Positions 42,134 to 50,879 are shown, counted from the first letter of the stretch. The stretch is DNA of 64,000 nt from JAUSNA01 sp964511965 (GCA_964511965.1 CAZEGF010000023.1:1-64000), one strand, 5' to 3'. A program made the numbers and translations. The notes: generated from the sequence alone by a model not told the origin.

Positions 42134-42256
42134 ATTTGGGTCCTGGCCCTCCTCACCCCCATTTGCGATTCTTGACACCCGCTCTACTCGTTTAAGACAT
42201 ATTTGATCGCTTGTGTCAGATTCTCAATGGGGGTCCCCCAGTCGGGTCACCCAAAT
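42134..42256. ncRNA. GC-rich nested inverted repeats, candidate structured RNA
   Basis: Three perfect pairings nest inside each other: ATTTGGGT with ACCCAAAT (42134-42141 / 42249-42256), CCCCCATT with AATGGGGG (42156-42163 / 42226-42233) and TGACAC with GTGTCA (42173-42178 / 42213-42218). The region is much richer in G+C than its surroundings, and six T follow (42263-42268). It has no coding capacity I trust. It matches no RNA family I know, so strand and function are open. A MITE-like remnant is the alternative. Confidence 0.4.
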
Positions 42257-42271
42257 ACAAGCTTTTTTAAA

Positions 42272-42280
42272 TGTTATAAT
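42272..42280 (+). promoter_or_regulatory. Extended -10 promoter of cutA, leaderless geometry
   Basis: TGT-TATAAT ends 6 bases before the ATG at 42287. This fixes the start codon and excludes the upstream structured region from the mature cutA message if the promoter is used. Confidence 0.6.
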
Positions 42281-42286
42281 TTCAAT

Positions 42287-42598
42287 ATGAAAATGAGTGT
42301 GATTATGCTTACATGCGCAGACAACGCCGAAGCAGATAAAATTTCAGACAGTCTACTTGAAAAAAAATTAATTGCTTGTGCAAAAAAGTTGCCAATTAAT
42401 TCTAAATTCTGGTGGAAGGGGGAAAAAGATAATGCTAATGAAGTTTTGGTAATGCTAGAATCTGTTGAAGAGAAATTTGAGGAAATTGAAAAAGAAGTAA
42501 AAGTTCTTCATAGTTATGAAACCCCAATGCTTTTTTCTATCCCCGTTGGAAATACGACAGCAGAGGTAACTACATGGCTTGAAGAAAATATAAATTAG
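42287..42598 (+). CDS. cutA: CutA1-like divalent-ion tolerance protein
   Basis: The 103-residue protein fits the small trimeric CutA1 fold. It has MLTCADNAEADKISDSLLEKKLIACAKK, the SKFWWKGE strand and KVLHSYETPMLFSIPV with the family's His-x5-P pattern. The role in ion tolerance is uncertain even in model organisms. The start at 42287 is preferred over an upstream extension because it matches the family start and the -10 box. Confidence 0.88.
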   Translation: MKMSVIMLTCADNAEADKISDSLLEKKLIACAKKLPINSKFWWKGEKDNANEVLVMLESVEEKFEEIEKEVKVLHSYETPMLFSIPVGNTTAEVTTWLEENIN

Positions 42599-42599
42599 T

Positions 42600-43610
42600 A
42601 TGGAAGATTTGAAAAATAGAGCAGAAATTGTCCTTAAAAAATTAGACATAGAAGGGAAGAGGACTCGCTTTCGTGAGATCGAGGCAAAATCAACTGATCC
42701 AGAATTTTGGAAAGACAATCAGACTGCAACAAAACTCATGCAGGAAATGGGACTTTTGCAAAAAGAGATTTCAAGTTACGAAAAAATTCAAGAATTATTA
42801 CGATTAGAAAAGTTTGATGAATTAGAAGAACCTTTAAAAGAAATTGAAGTTTACCTATATCTATCGGGACCCTTAGATAAAGCTAACGCAATTTTGTCTA
42901 TACATGCAGGACAGGGAGGGGTGGATGCTATGGATTGGGCAGGAATGTTATCCCGGATGTATCAACGGTTTTTTGAAAGGCGAGGTTTTAAATTTGAGAT
43001 CATTGATCAAACAAATGGTGAAGAGGCCGGTATCAAAAGTATAGACTATCTCGTGGAGGGGGAATTTGCTTATGGTTATTTAAAAGGCGAAAATGGAACG
43101 CACCGCCTTGTACGACTCTCCCCATTTAATGCAAATAATCTCAGACAAACATCATTCGCATTAGTCGAAGTACTACCGCAAACGGATGATGACAATGCTC
43201 TTAAGATTAATGAAGATGATCTTGAGTGGGATTTCTATCGTGCTTCTTCTCATGGTGGGCAAAATGTTCAAAAAGTCAGTAGTGCAGTGCGCCTCACCCA
43301 CAAACCAACAGGAATTATTGTTACCAATCAGACTGAACGGTATCAAGGTCAGAATAGAGAGTACGCACTAAAACTTTTGAGAGCAAAACTTCTTGCAAGG
43401 GCAGAGGAAGAAAGGGTTGCTGCTGAGCGGAAAATTAAAGGGGATTATAAAGCTGCTTCATGGGGAAACCAAATCAGGAATTATGTTTTGCATCCGTACC
43501 AAATGGTAAAAGATGTTAGGACAAATGTTGAAACGAGCAATACGGAAGCTGTCTTGGATGGTGATATAGATATATTTATCGAAGCAGAACTAAAAGATGT
43601 TTCGAATTAA
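42600..43610 (+). CDS. prfB: Peptide chain release factor 2
   Basis: The 336-residue protein has the SPF tripeptide (VRLSPFNAN) that reads UGA/UAA stops and the catalytic GGQ in SSHGGQNVQKVSSAVRL. No in-frame UGA or programmed frameshift occurs near the start, unlike E. coli prfB. Its presence supports UGA being a stop in this genome. It begins 1 base after cutA and overlaps the next gene by 14 bases. Confidence 0.95.
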   Translation: MEDLKNRAEIVLKKLDIEGKRTRFREIEAKSTDPEFWKDNQTATKLMQEMGLLQKEISSYEKIQELLRLEKFDELEEPLKEIEVYLYLSGPLDKANAILSIHAGQGGVDAMDWAGMLSRMYQRFFERRGFKFEIIDQTNGEEAGIKSIDYLVEGEFAYGYLKGENGTHRLVRLSPFNANNLRQTSFALVEVLPQTDDDNALKINEDDLEWDFYRASSHGGQNVQKVSSAVRLTHKPTGIIVTNQTERYQGQNREYALKLLRAKLLARAEEERVAAERKIKGDYKAASWGNQIRNYVLHPYQMVKDVRTNVETSNTEAVLDGDIDIFIEAELKDVSN

Positions 43611-45270
43611 GCCCCCTATTCTTTTATTGATAATTGGGTTTGTCACCTATGCAAATAGTCTTTTTAATTCTTTCGTTTTAGAAGATAGAGCAAATATTCT
43701 CAGAAATCCTAGCATTCAGAATTTTTTTAACATACCAAATTTATTTTTTCATCAAGTGGGTGGTCAAGAATCACTACAATATTACCGGCCGGTCCTTTTT
43801 ACTTTCTATACTTTACTCTATTCGCTCTTTGGGGAATTTACTTTCCCTTATCATTTTGTTCAACTTTTACTACAGATAACTAATAGTTTTTTAATTTTTG
43901 TTTTGTTTAAAAAATATCTTAACAAACAAATTGCTTTCATAATTTCAATATTATTTTTAATTCATCCCATTAATGAAGAGACGGTAGTGTGGATAGCAAA
44001 TCTTCAGGATGTTTTATTCGTCTTTTTCGGATTGCTTTCACTTCTTGTTTTACAAAGAAAAGTTTTGTCTACAAAAAATATTCTACTTTCAAACTTATTA
44101 GTTTTATTATCATTATTTTCTAAAGAGGCAGGAATACTATTTGTCGGTCTTGGATTTTTATATGTATATCTCTATCACAAAAAGGATTTTTGGTTCTACA
44201 GTTTTTTTACCGGAATAACAGGAATAATTTACGTTATTCTAAGACTTGCCTCCCAAATTCCATTACAAAAAGAATCATTGGTTCCAATCATGGGACTAAC
44301 TTTTTCGCAACGGATGATCCAAATACCTTCTATAATTTTTTACTATTTAAAAACATTACTATTTCCATTTAGTCTTGCTGTATATCATTCAGAAATAATT
44401 CATGAAATAAATTTTGAAAACTTCTATTTTCCGCTAATTGTTGATGTAATATTTCTTGGACTATTGTTATCTGTCGCTTACAAACTAATACAAAAAGGCA
44501 CCGATAAAAAAATTGTTTTATTTTTTCTCTTATGGTTTTCGTTAGGTTTACTTTTACATATTCAGATAATTCCATTAGATTTTACTGTTGCTGATCATTT
44601 CTTTTTATTTCCATTCATAGGACTTTTAGGACTGACGGGGTTATATATAAATCAGTTTGGAAAAAAATTTTTAAATCAAAAGATTGTCTTAGGTTTGACT
44701 TTTATAATTTTAAGTTTATTGTTTGTCCGGACGGTTGTCAGAAATTTTGATTGGCGTGATCAAAAAACGTTGTTATCGCATGATATTAAAGTAAATCCAA
44801 ACGATTATTTATTAGAGTTGCTATACACTACCGAACTTATAAATGACAAAAAACTTGATGAAGCCGAAACTCACATACATCATGCAATTTCATTGTATCC
44901 CCAAAGTTATCTGGGGTTGAGTAGTCTTGGCGTTATTTATTATCAGAAAGGTGACTTTAAAAAAGCAAAGGAATCATTTGAGAGATCAATGAAATATGGG
45001 AGAAATTTTGGTGCATATGAAAATTATGGCTTGCTGCTTCTCAAACACGATTCGTTACCAGTTGCCAATGAGTTTATAAGAAAGGCAAACAATATATTTC
45101 CCAACAGCAAAAAGTTATGGTACTACAGAATAATTTCTGAATATAAATCAGGGAATTTAGACATGGCCTTACTGGCATCTAAAAATTATTATTTACTATC
45201 ACTAGATCAACAAAGCTACACAATTTACTCTTATCTTAAAGAAAAAAAACCAATAAAGATTGAGTTCTAG
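43597..45270 (+). CDS. Multispanning membrane glycosyltransferase-like protein with TPR tail
   Basis: The 557-residue protein has about ten transmembrane segments. Its first loop, NSLFNSFVLEDRANILRNP, resembles the acidic first loop of GT-C enzymes and TMTC-type proteins. The C-terminal 170 residues form TPR-like helix pairs (GVIYYQKGDFKKAKESFERSM). It may transfer sugars to exported proteins. The substrate is unknown. Its stop overlaps the convergent stop in CTAG. Confidence 0.7.
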   Translation: MFRIKPPILLLIIGFVTYANSLFNSFVLEDRANILRNPSIQNFFNIPNLFFHQVGGQESLQYYRPVLFTFYTLLYSLFGEFTFPYHFVQLLLQITNSFLIFVLFKKYLNKQIAFIISILFLIHPINEETVVWIANLQDVLFVFFGLLSLLVLQRKVLSTKNILLSNLLVLLSLFSKEAGILFVGLGFLYVYLYHKKDFWFYSFFTGITGIIYVILRLASQIPLQKESLVPIMGLTFSQRMIQIPSIIFYYLKTLLFPFSLAVYHSEIIHEINFENFYFPLIVDVIFLGLLLSVAYKLIQKGTDKKIVLFFLLWFSLGLLLHIQIIPLDFTVADHFFLFPFIGLLGLTGLYINQFGKKFLNQKIVLGLTFIILSLLFVRTVVRNFDWRDQKTLLSHDIKVNPNDYLLELLYTTELINDKKLDEAETHIHHAISLYPQSYLGLSSLGVIYYQKGDFKKAKESFERSMKYGRNFGAYENYGLLLLKHDSLPVANEFIRKANNIFPNSKKLWYYRIISEYKSGNLDMALLASKNYYLLSLDQQSYTIYSYLKEKKPIKIEF

Positions 45271-47006
45271 TTACAGTGCTCTATAAATTTACTTGTATAA
45301 ATAGGAGCTTTTTGGTCGTTTTGCTTTTGATATATAAAGGAAATATTTTGAAGAGCAGCACAATTATTGGGTTCGAATTGTAAGTATCTTAGATTCATTG
45401 CTAACCATTGATTCTCCCAACCAACATTTCTAAAAAAATTGACGAGCTGTCTAACATTATTTTTAGAATTTAAATCATTAGGTGAAAGTTTTATATTGTT
45501 TTGATCAATAAAATATCTATCGATAAGTTTTTGGTTTTGCGCATTTTGTTTTAGAAAAATAGCAACTGTATTGTTGAGATATACCATTTTCCAGTTTGGA
45601 TGACGAATAATTATGTTAAGAAACGTTTCCCCGGAGGGTGAGGTGTCAGTGTGGGCTAAAATTATGGCATTAAATCCATAATTTTTGTCAATTAAATCAA
45701 AAGTTCTTTGGGAATTTTGCATAGGAAAATATATATTATCAAAAAATGATTTTGGATATGCTTCAGGTCTTCCATCGACAAATACTTTTTCTTTTGGATA
45801 TAAGGAAAAGTCTAAATAATTTCCAATATCGTAATTGTTAAATATTGGACCACGTATATTGTTTTTCTTGACAAATTCTATTGATTCTTTTGCATTGTCA
45901 ATGGTTCCAAACCCAAAACCATGTATATCAATGTTTTGTTTGATTGATGGAATTAACAATAGAAAAAAAATAATTATTGCTACGATTTCGATTTTTCTAA
46001 TCATTTTCTGCCCGAACTTTTTTTGTTTCTTCTCCAAAAAATTTATAATTTCATTGACAACTATTAACAATGGTATAAAAGTCCCAATTGCAAAGAGAGG
46101 AAACATCCTGACTGCAAATAATCCAAGAAATGTGAAAAAAATTGAAAGAAGAATATCAATAGGTTTTAACTTGTTCCATGTAAACAAGATTCCTACCCAC
46201 AATAAAGCAATGGCAATTTCAAAAAACAGAAATGTCGTGTCGGTATATGAATTTATTGCCGTCAAAAATCCACTGTTTTCCTCCACCTTAAAGCCATAAT
46301 TTTGCATGACAAAAAGTGGATAAAATGCACCCCTTATAAAATTCGGATTTATTAGAGTAGAGACTATTGATGATGATAAAATTATTAAAAGTGTTTTTGA
46401 TTTTTCGAATTTAAACTTATTCCTAATTAATTCATCCAGCAAAAATAAAGTAATAGTAGCGTAACCAAGAAAGAAAAAAATATGAAGATTGGTCCATAAA
46501 AGTTGAAGGGGTATTAGCAAATAAATAAGATTAGTTTTTACTTTTCGAAACTTATAAAGAATAAATATGAATAATGCGAGCAGCAAGTAACTAAATAATT
46601 CAGGTTTTACTTCTGTTCTTTCATAAACAATTTGAATATAAAGAAGTGAGACAATTGTGAATGCTAATAATTTGTATTTTCCAAAAACATTTTTAACAAG
46701 CAGTCCAAAACTCAATAAAGCAAGTACTATTGCTAATATTATAAGTCCATTTCCTCCAAATAATTTATAGATACTGTAAAAAAATACCTCAGTTAGCCAA
46801 TTCGCATTAATGAATGGAAAATTTGGATTGGTATATGAGAGTAGATTGGTTGACGGTACAGTATGTGTTGTAACAATTATTTCACCCATCTTAAGATAGT
46901 AGCCAAGATCACCTACAAGATTTGTTATGGGGTGAAGGTAGTAAAGTCCGAGTAAAATAAAGAGAACGGAAACAGAAGAAATTGAAAATATTTTAACCAA
47001 TCGCAT
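45267..47006 (-). CDS. Multispanning membrane protein, GT-C-like
   Basis: The 579-residue protein has about ten hydrophobic segments and an early loop (NLVGDLGYYLKMGE) with the Asp expected in GT-C glycosyltransferases. A soluble C-terminal region of about 180 residues contains FVDGRPEAYP. It converges on the gene 43597-45270, which has a similar architecture. The catalytic assignment is inference. Confidence 0.6.
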   Translation of the reverse strand: MRLVKIFSISSVSVLFILLGLYYLHPITNLVGDLGYYLKMGEIIVTTHTVPSTNLLSYTNPNFPFINANWLTEVFFYSIYKLFGGNGLIILAIVLALLSFGLLVKNVFGKYKLLAFTIVSLLYIQIVYERTEVKPELFSYLLLALFIFILYKFRKVKTNLIYLLIPLQLLWTNLHIFFFLGYATITLFLLDELIRNKFKFEKSKTLLIILSSSIVSTLINPNFIRGAFYPLFVMQNYGFKVEENSGFLTAINSYTDTTFLFFEIAIALLWVGILFTWNKLKPIDILLSIFFTFLGLFAVRMFPLFAIGTFIPLLIVVNEIINFLEKKQKKFGQKMIRKIEIVAIIIFFLLLIPSIKQNIDIHGFGFGTIDNAKESIEFVKKNNIRGPIFNNYDIGNYLDFSLYPKEKVFVDGRPEAYPKSFFDNIYFPMQNSQRTFDLIDKNYGFNAIILAHTDTSPSGETFLNIIIRHPNWKMVYLNNTVAIFLKQNAQNQKLIDRYFIDQNNIKLSPNDLNSKNNVRQLVNFFRNVGWENQWLAMNLRYLQFEPNNCAALQNISFIYQKQNDQKAPIYTSKFIEHCN

Positions 47007-47012
47007 TTTCCC

Positions 47013-47018
47013 ATTATA
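47013..47018 (-). promoter_or_regulatory. -10 box of the GT-C-like gene, leaderless geometry
   Basis: On the minus strand TATAAT ends exactly 6 bases before the ATG at 47006. On the other strand TATATA (47065-47070) lies 8 bases before ATG 47079. Confidence 0.5.
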
Positions 47019-47078
47019 CTAAAGCGAAGGCTGACTAGGGTTGAATAAAAGCTCAGAATATGATTATATAAAGATTGC

Positions 47079-47546
47079 ATGGAAGATCAAAAATCACCTA
47101 AAAAAGAGCTTTTACACAATTTAAGTTCATCAAAAAGAAACGGCAATTCTATGGCAAAACCATTAATTTTAACAATAGTCATAGTACTTATTTTGGGCGT
47201 TGGGACAGGCTATATCGCATCAAATGTCGGATCGACTAAAAAGGGTCCAATCTCTATAAATAGTAGTAGCTCAAGCGGTTCAATAGGGAAAGGATTTACA
47301 GCTGGTGTTACAGACACTAAAGCTTTTCCAGACTCAGCAGAAGGAAAACTTGAGGCTGGAGGAATTGATGGTGAGGGCGCTTATCATTTAGTCCGACCCG
47401 GTGGAGATTCACAAAATGTTTATTTAACCTCATCTGCAGTTGACCTGTCTCAATTTGTCGGTAAAAAAATAAAGGTCTGGGGTCAAACTCAATCAGCGGA
47501 AAAAGCAGGTTGGCTCATGGATGTAGGAAAAATTGAGGTTTTATAG
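47079..47546 (+). CDS. Single-pass membrane protein with an OB-like domain
   Basis: The 155-residue protein has a charged N-terminus (1-27), a transmembrane helix (about 28-48), a Ser-rich linker and a C-terminal domain (about 85-155) with YHLVRPGGDSQNVYLTSSAVDLSQFVGKKIKVWG. This resembles the OB-fold of small exported proteins. The function is unknown. It precedes ftsE by 18 bases. Confidence 0.6.
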   Translation: MEDQKSPKKELLHNLSSSKRNGNSMAKPLILTIVIVLILGVGTGYIASNVGSTKKGPISINSSSSSGSIGKGFTAGVTDTKAFPDSAEGKLEAGGIDGEGAYHLVRPGGDSQNVYLTSSAVDLSQFVGKKIKVWGQTQSAEKAGWLMDVGKIEVL

Positions 47547-47564
47547 TCCCCACATTTGATTTAC

Positions 47565-48410
47565 ATGATTAAGTTTCAAGAAGTGTCCAAACAATACTAT
47601 TCGGATCTTGCCCTAGATAGGCTAAGCTTTTCTATTGACAAAGGTGATTTTGTATTTCTAGTTGGACCAACAGGGAGCGGAAAAACCACGATTTTCAGGT
47701 TAATAATCCGAGACTTACTCCCTACTGAAGGAGAAATTCATATCGGGGACATTGATATTCTAAAATTGCCGGGTAAAAAGATACGGCAATTAAGAAGAAA
47801 CGTAGGGGTTATTTTCCAAGACCTAAAACTTTTACACGATAGAACTGTTGGGGAAAATGTTATGCTTCCTTTGCAATTTTCTGGAGTCTCTGAGAGTGAC
47901 TCAAAAACAAGGGCCGAGGAAGTTCTGGCTGATGTTGGCTTGAAAGATGCATTTAATAAATTTCCTCAACAATTATCCGGAGGAGAACGTCAAAGAGTAG
48001 CTATTGCAAGAGCACTCGTTTTTGATCCTGAAGTTATTTTGGCTGATGAGCCGACAGGCAATCTAGATATTGAGACCAGCATGCAAATTTTAGATTTGTT
48101 GGACCAAATAAATAAAACAGGTACAACAATATTTATGGCAACTCACAATGATAGAATTATTGAAACAACAAAAAAAAGAGTAATAGTTCTTGAAAACGGT
48201 AAACTGAAAGAGGATAGAAAGAAAAAAAGTGGAGAAACACATCACGCTACTGAAACTCATCATGTAAGTGAATCCCACCATGAAAAAAAGGAAGAACATA
48301 AAGAAAAAATAGAAGTTAAAGATGAAAAAAAAGAAGTTCGACTTCCTGCTCAGGATTTAAAAACAGAAGACGGAAAAATTAGTCTTGATCAATTAGTCAA
48401 AAAACAATAA
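47565..48410 (+). CDS. ftsE: Cell-division ABC ATPase FtsE with a His-rich tail
   Basis: The ATPase core (1-215) has Walker A GPTGSGKT (34-41), LSGGERQRVAIARAL and VILADEPTGN. FtsE with FtsX activates peptidoglycan hydrolases at the division site. The start at ATG 47565 gives the usual MIKFxxVSKxY beginning. A TTG 9 bases earlier is less likely. About 60 extra residues follow the core, with HHATETHH and ESHHEKKEEHKEK. This is unusual and could bind metal. Confidence 0.93.
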   Translation: MIKFQEVSKQYYSDLALDRLSFSIDKGDFVFLVGPTGSGKTTIFRLIIRDLLPTEGEIHIGDIDILKLPGKKIRQLRRNVGVIFQDLKLLHDRTVGENVMLPLQFSGVSESDSKTRAEEVLADVGLKDAFNKFPQQLSGGERQRVAIARALVFDPEVILADEPTGNLDIETSMQILDLLDQINKTGTTIFMATHNDRIIETTKKRVIVLENGKLKEDRKKKSGETHHATETHHVSESHHEKKEEHKEKIEVKDEKKEVRLPAQDLKTEDGKISLDQLVKKQ

Positions 48411-48415
48411 TTTCT

Positions 48416-49282
48416 ATGCATATTCAAACAGTTTCAAAATACATTAGGCGTTCGCCATATCAGTCAGTTGCTGCAGTTCTTATAATGTCTTTAACGTTTT
48501 TATCAATTGCCGTTTTTTCAATTATTACAATTATTTCAGTCAGAGTTATAAATTATTTTGAAACAAGACCACAACTATCAGTATTTTTCAAGCAGGATGC
48601 AACAACAGATGATATTAAAGGACTAAGAACTCAACTAGAAGCTACCGGTAAAACTAGAAGTATAAAATTTGTCTCACAAAATGAAGCTCTATCCATATAC
48701 AAACAACAGAACAAAGAGGATCCGTTACTTTTGGACTTAGTCACTTCAGATATTTTACCTGCCTCTTTGGACGTACAAGCAACTGATGCACAATATCTCT
48801 CAAGTCTTGCCCAGGTTGCAAAGGGATCAAAAGTGGTTGATGAGGTTGTATTTCAAAAAGACATAGTTGATACACTCATTAAATTTACTAATGGTCTTCG
48901 ACAAATTGGTATTGTTATTATTTCTGTTCTATTGCTCGTTTCTATCTTTGTGATACTGACAATAATTGGTATAAAAATTACAGTTAGAAAAGATGAAATT
49001 GAGATAATGAAACTTATAGGCGCGAGTAATTGGTTTATTCGTACACCGTTTCTTCTTGAAGGAATATTTTATGGAGCGGTTGGTGCGATTATCGGTTGGG
49101 GTATTTCATATGGAGTTCTTGCTTTTTATGCAACTCCTAAAATAGAATCATTCTTCGGTGGGGTACCTGTTCTTCCAATAGAGCCAATTTTAATGGCTGA
49201 AGTTTTTGCTATATTATTTATATCGGCAGTTATTTTGGGTGCGTTTTCAAGTTTTCTGGCAGTTCTTCGGTACTTGAAATAA
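48416..49282 (+). CDS. ftsX: Cell-division membrane protein FtsX
   Basis: The 288-residue protein has the FtsX layout: a transmembrane helix near 25-48, an extracellular domain (about 50-165) and three more helices, with RKDEIEIMKLIGASNWFIRTPFLLEG before helix 3. It passes FtsE ATP hydrolysis across the membrane to a hydrolase. It lies 5 bases after ftsE and 4 before the likely effector. Confidence 0.94.
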   Translation: MHIQTVSKYIRRSPYQSVAAVLIMSLTFLSIAVFSIITIISVRVINYFETRPQLSVFFKQDATTDDIKGLRTQLEATGKTRSIKFVSQNEALSIYKQQNKEDPLLLDLVTSDILPASLDVQATDAQYLSSLAQVAKGSKVVDEVVFQKDIVDTLIKFTNGLRQIGIVIISVLLLVSIFVILTIIGIKITVRKDEIEIMKLIGASNWFIRTPFLLEGIFYGAVGAIIGWGISYGVLAFYATPKIESFFGGVPVLPIEPILMAEVFAILFISAVILGAFSSFLAVLRYLK

Positions 49283-49286
49283 TGTC

Positions 49287-50561
49287 ATGACAAATCATTT
49301 TTACTTCAAAAAAGTATTAAGTATTAGTGTCGTTTTTGTTGCTTTTTTGCTTTTTCCGTTGGTAAGTTTTGCCGATGATCCAACCCCAACTCCAACTCCT
49401 ACTTCTTCACCAAGTTCAGCAAATTCAACAAGTAACATTGGTGATTGTAGTGATAACCATGTTTCTGTAGCTGATTGTCCAAATTATTTGCAAAGTAAGC
49501 TGTCAAATTTACAGGGTCAAGATAAAACCCTTTCTTCCCAAATTGCAATTGCTGATAACCAAATAAAATTAACTGAGGCAAAAATAGATAGTACACAGGC
49601 TCAAATCGCAAATCTAGAGGAGGATATTGAAATTACGAAAACAAAAATATCAAGCTCTGAGGGGGATTTAGATAAAACCTCGCACGCTTTTGTTGGCCGT
49701 GCAAAAGCTGTGTATCAAGTCGGAACAATTGACCCATGGCAAGTGCTTTTGACTTCAAACACGTTGGATAATTTTTTCACAAGACTTAAGTATCTTAAGA
49801 TTGTTCAGCTTTTTGACAAGAAAAATATTTATGCTGCAGAACAAGCCAAGGTAAATTATGCAAATCAACAGGATATTTTAGAGGATAAAAAGAAACAAGA
49901 AGAAGCTTTGAATGCTAAATTGCAAGATTATACGGACCAACTCAATCAGGATAAAGAATCCAAGAAAAAACTACTTGCTGAAACTCAAGGTAGTGAGGCA
50001 AATTATCAACGATTACTTAATGCTGCACGCGCTCAACTGGCTGGTTTTAGTAATTTCGTAGCTGCCCAGGGTGGAGCGTCACTACTATCCGGACAAACTT
50101 CCTGCGACTCCTGGGGTTGCTATTACAATCAAAGAGATTCAAGTTGGGGAGGTATGGCTTTGAATGGAACGCAATATACTCTTGCTAGCGATGGATGTCT
50201 GGTTACATCAATGGCTATGATTTTTACACATTATGGTCATCATATAACCCCGGTTGATATTAATTCCAACTCTTCAAATTTTGCTTCCTATTACCCTGCA
50301 TATTTGTTGTTTACAATTTCTGCGGGTGGAGCAACAGCTCAAAGGGTAGGTGCAACAATGGATTCTGAGTTATCATCCGGTAACCCATTGGTCGTAGGAA
50401 TAAATGCATATGGGGGCACACATTTTGTAGTTATTAAGAGCGGGTCAAATGGAAGTTACACTATGAATGATCCTTATTTGTCCAATGGGCACGATATTAG
50501 TTTTACCGATCACTATTCTATGAATAGTATATTCTCGATACAGAAAGTAGTATTTATGTGA
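49287..50561 (+). CDS. Secreted coiled-coil protein with a C39-like peptidase domain, likely FtsEX effector
   Basis: The 424-residue protein has a signal peptide (1-30), a Thr/Pro linker, and a long coiled coil (about 65-245) like EnvC, PcsB and CwlO-type FtsEX partners. The C-terminal domain (about 275-424) resembles C39-like papain-fold peptidases, with QRDSSWG, a candidate active-site Cys in LASDGCLVTS and a His in GTHFVVI. Most known partners carry CHAP, NlpC/P60 or LytM domains instead. The gene's 3' end is duplicated just downstream. Confidence 0.82.
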   Translation: MTNHFYFKKVLSISVVFVAFLLFPLVSFADDPTPTPTPTSSPSSANSTSNIGDCSDNHVSVADCPNYLQSKLSNLQGQDKTLSSQIAIADNQIKLTEAKIDSTQAQIANLEEDIEITKTKISSSEGDLDKTSHAFVGRAKAVYQVGTIDPWQVLLTSNTLDNFFTRLKYLKIVQLFDKKNIYAAEQAKVNYANQQDILEDKKKQEEALNAKLQDYTDQLNQDKESKKKLLAETQGSEANYQRLLNAARAQLAGFSNFVAAQGGASLLSGQTSCDSWGCYYNQRDSSWGGMALNGTQYTLASDGCLVTSMAMIFTHYGHHITPVDINSNSSNFASYYPAYLLFTISAGGATAQRVGATMDSELSSGNPLVVGINAYGGTHFVVIKSGSNGSYTMNDPYLSNGHDISFTDHYSMNSIFSIQKVVFM

Positions 50562-50566
50562 TTGGC
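50499..50566 (+). repeat. Direct repeat, copy 1 (3' end of the peptidase gene)
   Basis: This 68-bp segment contains the last 21 codons of the peptidase gene and a few bases beyond. It holds the hairpin ACTATTC-TAT-GAATAGT. Copy 2 lies 88 bases downstream. Confidence 0.85.
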
Positions 50567-50586
50567 AAAACGTGCATTGCATGCTA

Positions 50587-50655
50587 AGTTTTACCGATCA
50601 CTATTCGATGAATAGTATATTCTCAATACAGAAAGTAGTGTTTATGTAATTTGGC
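50587..50655 (+). pseudogene. Duplicated 3' end of the peptidase gene (remnant, copy 2)
   Basis: It matches 50499-50566 with four substitutions and one single-base insertion, and ends with its own stop codon. No start or upstream coding sequence accompanies it. The hairpin stem ACTATTC / GAATAGT is intact while its loop changed from TAT to GAT. Confidence 0.75.
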
Positions 50656-50879
50656 TTCACATTACGTGTTTGCAAGTGACGCTCAGTGCAGTTCCAACAA
50701 TTCAAAACAACTTCCCTTCTTCGCTATGTGAACGCCTCTTTTAAGGAATTTTTCTATACAGATAAGTTTTTTTTCGGCGTTCAAATCACTATGCAAACAG
50801 TAAATGTTGAGCCTTTCGGCCCGGAGTAATAGGGGGTTGAAAGTTTGGTGAGTTTCCTTTTAAATCAAAATAATCATTC
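50656..50879. other. Gene-free region with hairpins
   Basis: I find no convincing gene in these 224 bases. TGAACGCC (50729-50736) and GGCGTTCA (50776-50783) form a perfect 8-bp stem with a 39-base loop ending in eight T. A second small hairpin GCC-TTTC-GGC follows at 50811-50820. It could be the leader of the next gene or a remnant linked to the adjacent duplication. No known riboswitch was recognised. Confidence 0.4.

Noticed and set aside
42134..42256. Signal recognition particle RNA, tmRNA or 6S RNA
   Set aside because: None of the conserved loop sequences of these RNAs (for example the GGAAGCAG-type SRP loop) is present.
42203..42286. N-terminal extension of CutA
   Set aside because: It reads through the GC-rich structured region and lies upstream of a leaderless-type promoter. 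CutA1 proteins start at the inner ATG.
42600..42760. Programmed frameshift in prfB
   Set aside because: The frame is continuous from the ATG with no in-frame UGA or slippery Shine-Dalgarno context.
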